Positions 62,029 through 64,000 of a stretch of 64,000 nt of DNA are shown here, one piece after another. Position 1 is the stretch's first letter; each line of letters opens with the position of its first letter. Below the pieces are notes generated by a model that did no database searches, was not told the origin of the DNA, and worked only from the letters and a program-made list of their open reading frames with translations. The position numbers were made by a program, and so were the translations under genes. Source of the stretch: Bacteroidota bacterium (GTDB lineage Bacteria; Bacteroidota; JABWAT01); the NCBI GenBank assembly GCA_023151185.1, contig JAKLJL010000002.1:62001-126000 (forward strand). The letters run 5' to 3'.

Positions 62029-63282
62029 TTAAAGGGTTGGTGATACTGGTTTTGAATGAGTCCGTTCGGCGAACTGGCGGTTTTTCAGTTCAAGCCAGTC
62101 CTTAAAGTAAACGTTGATTGCAGCAGTTAACGGAATCGCAATCAGCATTCCAAGTGCCCCCAGAAAATAACCAAATACCGAAATAGATAAGATAAGAAAA
62201 ACGGGATGCAACCCGACCTGATCACCCAGGATCTGAGGTGTCAGAACAAAATTCTGGATGCCGGTAACAGTGAGAAAGGTAATGACGATCACGGCAGCAT
62301 GAAAACCAAAATCCGGCGAGGTAGAACTGAACAGGATCCCAAGAACCAGAATCAGAATAACTCCAACGTAAGGCACCAGACTCAGCACCAGAAAGCCAAT
62401 AGATAAAACCACCGGGTACGGAACTGAAAAAAGCCAGAACGGAATCAGGCACAACACTGCACCAATCAAAGCAATCAGCAATTGGCCTCTGACGTAAGTT
62501 GCAATAATTCTCTGCAGCTTTCTGGCATGAAATACTGCAAATTCCTGTTTCTCATCCGGAATAAGACCTCTGAAACGGCTCACCAGTTCTTCATAATCCC
62601 TCATAAAGTAAAACAGAAGAAAGGGCAGAAAAACAAGGGAAATAACGGTATTTACGAGGATGTTGGCCATCATGGGTACACTTGACACGAGACCATCTGA
62701 ATTAAAAAGTGCCTCCTGAAGCCCGGGAAGAAGGATATAGGTATACTTATAAATCAGGACATTGGGATCAAGTCCAAAGTTCAGAAGAATCCGGCGGATC
62801 TCAGGTTCACTCAAAAGCTTGGGGATGAAATCGTGAATTGCAGTCCATTGGGAGACAATTGCTTTTGCCTGTTCACCAACAACGGGGCCGACAAGCAGAA
62901 CAGAAAACACCAGAATGCCAATAAAAATCAGGGTAACGAGAAGTGCAGCAACTGCAGGCGGAACTCTGAATTTTCTGAAGTATTCCATGATCGGGGCCAT
63001 CAGATAGGCAATCATAAACGAAATGACGAACGGGATGAGAACAACTCTTAGCTCTGAAATAATATAAAACACCAGAAGAAACCCGAAAGCATACATGAGA
63101 CTTTTAGCAATCGGTTCCTGTCTGACCGGCCAGATCAGGATCATTGCGAGGGCTGTCAGCATAAAGGGACCGGCTGAAATCGGTTCAGAAAGGGCAATAA
63201 AAAACAAAAGTCCGGCTGCCGCAAGCAGGAGCACAACCGGAAGAAAACCGGCGTCCCTTTTCAGTGGATTGTCTGTATTCAT
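62029..63282 (-). CDS. AI-2E family membrane transporter
   Basis: 417 residues with about eight membrane segments, including an N-terminal pair, a central soluble region (about 160-205) and C-terminal helices with the PYVGVILILVLGILF segment. The PF01594 family includes YdiK, PerM and TqsA, which export signal molecules, sodium or unknown solutes. Substrate unknown. It overlaps the deacetylase gene by four bases. Confidence 0.85.
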   Translation of the reverse strand: MNTDNPLKRDAGFLPVVLLLAAAGLLFFIALSEPISAGPFMLTALAMILIWPVRQEPIAKSLMYAFGFLLVFYIISELRVVLIPFVISFMIAYLMAPIMEYFRKFRVPPAVAALLVTLIFIGILVFSVLLVGPVVGEQAKAIVSQWTAIHDFIPKLLSEPEIRRILLNFGLDPNVLIYKYTYILLPGLQEALFNSDGLVSSVPMMANILVNTVISLVFLPFLLFYFMRDYEELVSRFRGLIPDEKQEFAVFHARKLQRIIATYVRGQLLIALIGAVLCLIPFWLFSVPYPVVLSIGFLVLSLVPYVGVILILVLGILFSSTSPDFGFHAAVIVITFLTVTGIQNFVLTPQILGDQVGLHPVFLILSISVFGYFLGALGMLIAIPLTAAINVYFKDWLELKNRQFAERTHSKPVSPTL

Positions 63283-64000
63283 GGAGTTTTATTTTTATTC
63301 TGGTGACGGTAATAACCGGCACCCTTTTGTGCTAAAACCGTTAGTCCGGAAAAACAGGAAATGAAATTCAGCCTTGTTTCCTCCCATTTTGACCTGGAAA
63401 GCTTTGCAAGCACCTGGGCGTCAGAATCCCACCGGTAAACGGTCCAGACACGCCTAATGCGGTCAGAATGAGTTTTGTTTGAATAAAACCGGCTGTAACC
63501 TGCATCCTGTGCTGCTTCTAAAACCCTTGGAGTCACCCTTCCGAACGGGAATGAAAGAGAATCAACCGGTTTTCCTGTAAGATGTTCAATCCGGCTTTTG
63601 GATTCTGCCAATTCCGATTTAAGTGCTTTCGCACCAAGCTGATCCAGTGCCAGATGCAGATGGGAGTGGGAAATAACTTCCCATCCTAAGGTTGATAAAA
63701 ACTGTAACTCCTTTTCGGAACAGTGAAGTTTTCCGCTGCTGCCGGGTCTGATATCCCACGACCCGGTTTCCCCGATTTGGGAAGTAATCACACTGATTTT
63801 AGGTATGAAGGACCGAAACAGATCCGGATTTTCTTCTGCAGCCTGAAAAACGGACCGGTAGGCATCATCAAATAAAAGTTCCGGACGAAAATCCCGGGCT
63901 GATTTTAACCAGTTAAGTAATTCCAAAAGCCGGTTTGGGCGGATGGAATTCAGAGACCAGTCGAACCGGCTGCCGATGTCGTGAAAGCCCAGAACCGGAT
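63279..64000 (-). CDS. NodB-type polysaccharide deacetylase, 5' end cut by window
   Basis: The frame is open to the window edge (first full codon ends at 63998), so the start lies outside; about 239 residues are visible. Near the visible start LGFHDIG and, after NSIRPNRLLELL, LLFDDAYRSV (metal/catalytic Asp pair) and ISHSHLHL (His motif) mark the catalytic domain; SFPFGRVTP is the RxPY-like motif. The TTG at 63926 is not a plausible start because in-frame homology continues upstream. It removes acetyl groups from a glycan. It overlaps the AI-2E gene by four bases. Confidence 0.75.
   Translation of the reverse strand, partial: PVLGFHDIGSRFDWSLNSIRPNRLLELLNWLKSARDFRPELLFDDAYRSVFQAAEENPDLFRSFIPKISVITSQIGETGSWDIRPGSSGKLHCSEKELQFLSTLGWEVISHSHLHLALDQLGAKALKSELAESKSRIEHLTGKPVDSLSFPFGRVTPRVLEAAQDAGYSRFYSNKTHSDRIRRVWTVYRWDSDAQVLAKLSRSKWEETRLNFISCFSGLTVLAQKGAGYYRHQNKNKTP

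Noticed and set aside
1-64000. CRISPR arrays, rRNA or tRNA genes, insertion sequences, prophage genes
   Set aside because: I found no regularly spaced repeats, cloverleaf-like sequence, transposase, integrase or phage genes.

Overview
The window reads as a stretch of chromosome from a Gram-negative bacterium of the Fibrobacteres-Chlorobi-Bacteroidetes (FCB) group, at roughly mid-40s percent GC by eye. The FCB reading rests on four things: a subtilisin-family protease ending in a type IX secretion (T9SS)-like sorting domain, the parA-parB-DUF5683 gene order, several TAnnTTTG promoter elements (three with a TTTG/TTG box 19-20 bases upstream), and many small secreted beta-barrel-like proteins and lipoproteins. 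Some genes have clear Shine-Dalgarno sequences and many do not. I cannot name a genus. There is no rRNA, tRNA, CRISPR array, prophage or insertion sequence. Gene density is very high, most genes lie in minus-strand operons with overlaps of a few bases, and the tetramer CCGG is unusually frequent.

Layout, left to right. 1-3.5 kb: a plus-strand glycan cluster (two family 2 glycosyltransferases around a NodB-type deacetylase, then a radical SAM enzyme), closed by a bidirectional terminator. 3.5-9 kb: a lone STAS protein, miaE, then a minus-strand run of a gamma-carbonic-anhydrase-like protein, a SpoU rRNA methyltransferase, a pteridine-reductase-like SDR, lipB and a VOC protein, and an orphan carA. 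9-13.3 kb: three small YqjD/YqjE-like membrane proteins, the lipid transporter genes mlaE, mlaF and mlaD, and a YihY protein. 13.4-18.8 kb: uvrB, an unknown secreted protein, and a minus-strand cluster of an HprK-like P-loop protein, a HAD protein that has lost its nucleophile, a DeoC aldolase with an unusual N-terminal extension, and a SPOR lipoprotein. 18.9-29 kb: rlmD leading into a tandemly duplicated barrel-plus-lipoprotein unit, glgX, the secreted protease, tryptophanase, and a barrel-like protein. 28.5-41.9 kb: an AddB/AddA-type helicase-nuclease pair followed by an HD hydrolase, then MscS, a tandem universal stress protein, an extended SDR, an MltD-type transglycosylase and a LOG protein. 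41.9-53.5 kb: trpE-trpG, parA-parB-DUF5683, rbfA-truB-ribF, and rimP-nusA-infB behind a strong promoter and a terminator-like leader hairpin. 53.5-64 kb: hisG with a HisE-like protein, proline dehydrogenase, a 480-base AT-rich gap, a TonB-C-domain protein, a pterin operon (PTPS/QueD, folE, sepiapterin-reductase-like SDR), a CoA-disulfide-reductase-like flavoprotein, der, an AI-2E family protein, and a deacetylase cut by the window end.

Most of this is housekeeping: translation initiation and ribosome maturation, chromosome partitioning, DNA repair, outer-membrane lipid traffic, envelope glycans, and cofactor synthesis (lipoate, pterins, FAD). Biosynthetic pathways appear as scattered fragments (carA, trpEG, hisG plus HisE) rather than full operons. 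The parts most worth a second look are the HprK-like/pseudo-HAD/DeoC cluster, the duplicated barrel-lipoprotein unit, the AddAB pair with Fe-S-type cysteines in both subunits, the putative attenuator ahead of rimP-nusA-infB, and the repeated palindrome in the AT-rich gap.
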